From an uncultured Fidelibacterota bacterium (GTDB lineage Bacteria; Fidelibacterota; Marinisomatia; Marinisomatales; UBA8229): a stretch of 7,040 nucleotides of DNA. A model generated the notes under the pieces. It was not told the origin of the DNA and ran no database searches. It saw nothing but the letters and a program-made list of their open reading frames with translations. Positions 5,796 to 7,040 of the stretch are shown piece after piece. The stretch's first letter is position 1, and the number at the start of each line of letters is the position of its first letter. Location: positions 1 through 7,040 of the forward strand of contig CAJXJG010000092.1 in assembly GCA_913054425.1 (NCBI GenBank), in the 5' to 3' direction. The position numbers were made by a program, and so were the translations under genes.

Positions 5796-7040
5796 TTATT
5801 TTAACAAAATCATTTTTTTCAATTGCTGGTATTCACCTTCATCCAGGGAATAAACATAAATTCCACTGGCAACTTCTCTTCCATTAAAGTCTTTCCCATC
5901 CCATTGGACTTGATACTTCCCTGGTCTTTGAACCTGGGACACTAGACTGGATACCCGCTGACCTGCAAGATTGTACACCTTTAGCGTAATATACGACATC
6001 CGGGGTATTTCGTAAGTGATGGTTGTCACAGGATTAAACGGATTTGGAAAATTCTGAGAGAGAGAATAATTAGCAGGTATTTGAGGGGATTTACTCAAAA
6101 ATAAAGACCCGGCAACACCATGTAATGCAATTTCTCCCGTCCCCTGCAATTCATACTGTTTTCCTTCATCCGAAGTCAATATCCAATGTTCGTTTGCATT
6201 AATTTTAAAGCGAACATTCAAAGATCCATTTGGATTTATATATTCAATCTCTCCTTCATTTTCTACAATGCTCCAATCTCCGGAAAAACGCACATCAAAT
6301 ATGCTTGTTGGCGGCTTCGGAGGTAAACTGTAACTCAATATTTCATTTTCAGGGATATCTACCCCGAAATAAAGTGGGAATCCATTAAATGCGATAACAT
6401 TAGCTTCACTGACACGATTCTCAATTTTCTGCCGTGACTTACCTCTGGTTGAACTTGAAAAAGTAATTTCACCTACACCATAGGATCGGATCCAATAGCC
6501 ATGCCCTGGTTCTAATGTTTCAACAGTGAAATATCCATTTAATCCGAATCCATACCACGTCAGGGGCACAATCAAATTATCCGGATCAAGAACATTATCC
6601 AGGGAGATATCTGCAGATATTCCAGAAATCAAATTCCAATTCTCCTGTAATGAGATTGTTAAATTTTCAACATAGGAACCACTGATTGTCGTTATATTTT
6701 CATTTGAAAACCTCAACCAGTATCCTGTTCCCATGGTTAATTCTGTTTCCTGGATATATCCATTCGAACCAAAGGAGAATAAGGTATTTTCAATGGCATC
6801 GGGAAACAGTGATTCAAAATCTGGATCACTCACTTCCATGGGCAAACCTACAATATTCCAGTCAGAATTATAATTGACTGTGATATTACTAATAGGTTCT
6901 TCTGTTGGAGGAAATGTAATGTCATCCAGCCAGGTGCAATCCTCTTCCATATCAGTTGTGCCAGGACCGCCATCTTTTTCAAATGACCATTTAAATGTAT
7001 GGGTCCCAACAGTCACTGGAAAACTGGTAAAAACCCAGGG
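5796..7040 (-). CDS. C-terminal part of a secreted T9SS cargo protein (5' end outside window)
   Basis: The frame is open to the window edge, giving 414 visible residues; the GTG at 7016 is not the true start, because codons 7040-7017 (PWVFTSFP) continue the same domain. Visible order: the end of a beta-sandwich domain with THTFKWSFEKDGG and WLDDITFP, like the jelly-roll/'choice-of-anchor' or cleaved-adhesin domains of FCB surface proteins; duplicated WNL/GYW module (about 59-197); an Arg/Lys-rich linker (STRGKSRQKIENR, 197-209); tail with LYFGVD and LSYSLPPKPP; sorting domain YSLSQNFPNPFNPVTT to KKMILLK (about 325-414). The protein is therefore exported and probably surface-anchored or released by T9SS. 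Any catalytic domain lies upstream, so its function cannot be stated. The tail closely parallels that of the downstream C25 peptidase, 25 bp away, which suggests a shared operon and joint export. It could itself be another peptidase or an adhesin. Confidence 0.85.
   Translation of the reverse strand, partial: PWVFTSFPVTVGTHTFKWSFEKDGGPGTTDMEEDCTWLDDITFPPTEEPISNITVNYNSDWNIVGLPMEVSDPDFESLFPDAIENTLFSFGSNGYIQETELTMGTGYWLRFSNENITTISGSYVENLTISLQENWNLISGISADISLDNVLDPDNLIVPLTWYGFGLNGYFTVETLEPGHGYWIRSYGVGEITFSSSTRGKSRQKIENRVSEANVIAFNGFPLYFGVDIPENEILSYSLPPKPPTSIFDVRFSGDWSIVENEGEIEYINPNGSLNVRFKINANEHWILTSDEGKQYELQGTGEIALHGVAGSLFLSKSPQIPANYSLSQNFPNPFNPVTTITYEIPRMSYITLKVYNLAGQRVSSLVSQVQRPGKYQVQWDGKDFNGREVASGIYVYSLDEGEYQQLKKMILLK
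5799..6401 (-). repeat. Shared tail plus T9SS type A sorting domain, copy in the upstream cargo protein
   Basis: Paralogous to 2696-3304 with the same order of motifs: LYFGVD, LSYSLPPKPP, DVRFSGDW, YSLSQNFPNPFNP, VYNLAGQRV, VASGIYVYS and a Lys-rich end. Similarity is clear in protein and partial in DNA, strongest over the PNPFNP segment. Confidence 0.85.
6450..6866 (-). repeat. WNL/GYW duplicated module, copy in the upstream cargo protein
   Basis: First half: SDWNIVGLPM, SLFPDAIENTLFSF, MGTGYWLRF. Second half: ENWNLISGIS, DPDNLIVPLTWYGF, LEPGHGYWIR. Spacing and motifs match the other two copies, so three successive genes carry the same two-part module. Confidence 0.8.

Noticed and set aside
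7014..7016. GTG at 7016 as the start of the upstream cargo gene
   Set aside because: The codons before it (7040-7017) stay open and extend the same beta-sandwich motif, and the fragment would lack a signal peptide although it has a T9SS sorting domain.

Overview
The window is a run of minus-strand genes for secreted, cell-surface type proteins. It probably comes from an uncultured member of the FCB superphylum. Candidatus Marinimicrobia is my best guess; Ignavibacteria, KSB1 and Cloacimonadota relatives are not excluded. The evidence is: two proteins ending in the 'SLSQNYPNPFNP ... VASGVYLYS ... KKLVYMK' class of type IX secretion (T9SS) sorting domain; shared LSYSLPPKPP tails; moderately AT-rich DNA; and one Bacteroidota-style promoter match (TTTG-N19-TAnnTTTG).

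Read in the direction of transcription (right to left): (1) 7040-5796, the 3' part of a large secreted protein that enters from outside the window and ends in a duplicated WNL/GYW module, a shared tail and a T9SS sorting domain. (2) 5770-2693, a complete 1025-residue gingipain-type cysteine peptidase (family C25). It has a signal peptide, propeptide, catalytic domain, Ig-like domain, the same module and tail, and a sorting domain. (3) 2636-756, a 626-residue Porphyromonas-type peptidylarginine deiminase (PPAD family) that carries the same module but no sorting domain. (4) After a 121-bp intergenic gap with a putative promoter, 634-74, the start of a right-handed parallel beta-helix protein. 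Its frame is broken by one in-frame TGA and then continues to the window edge.

The main point of interest is the neighbouring pair (2) and (3). In Porphyromonas gingivalis, Arg-gingipain cuts proteins after arginine and PPAD converts the exposed C-terminal arginine to citrulline. Here the peptidase keeps the RgpB S1-pocket Asp, Trp and Met. The deiminase keeps the PPAD catalytic residues and the Arg pair that recognises a C-terminal carboxylate, with identical spacing for nine of ten residues. The gaps of 25 bp and 56 bp suggest that genes 1 to 3 are co-transcribed. I infer a two-step extracellular cleave-then-citrullinate module. Residue numbers for RgpB and PPAD are from memory of the published structures; no search was run.

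No RNA genes, CRISPR arrays, insertion sequences or convincing terminators were seen. No gene-free stretch exceeds 300 bases.
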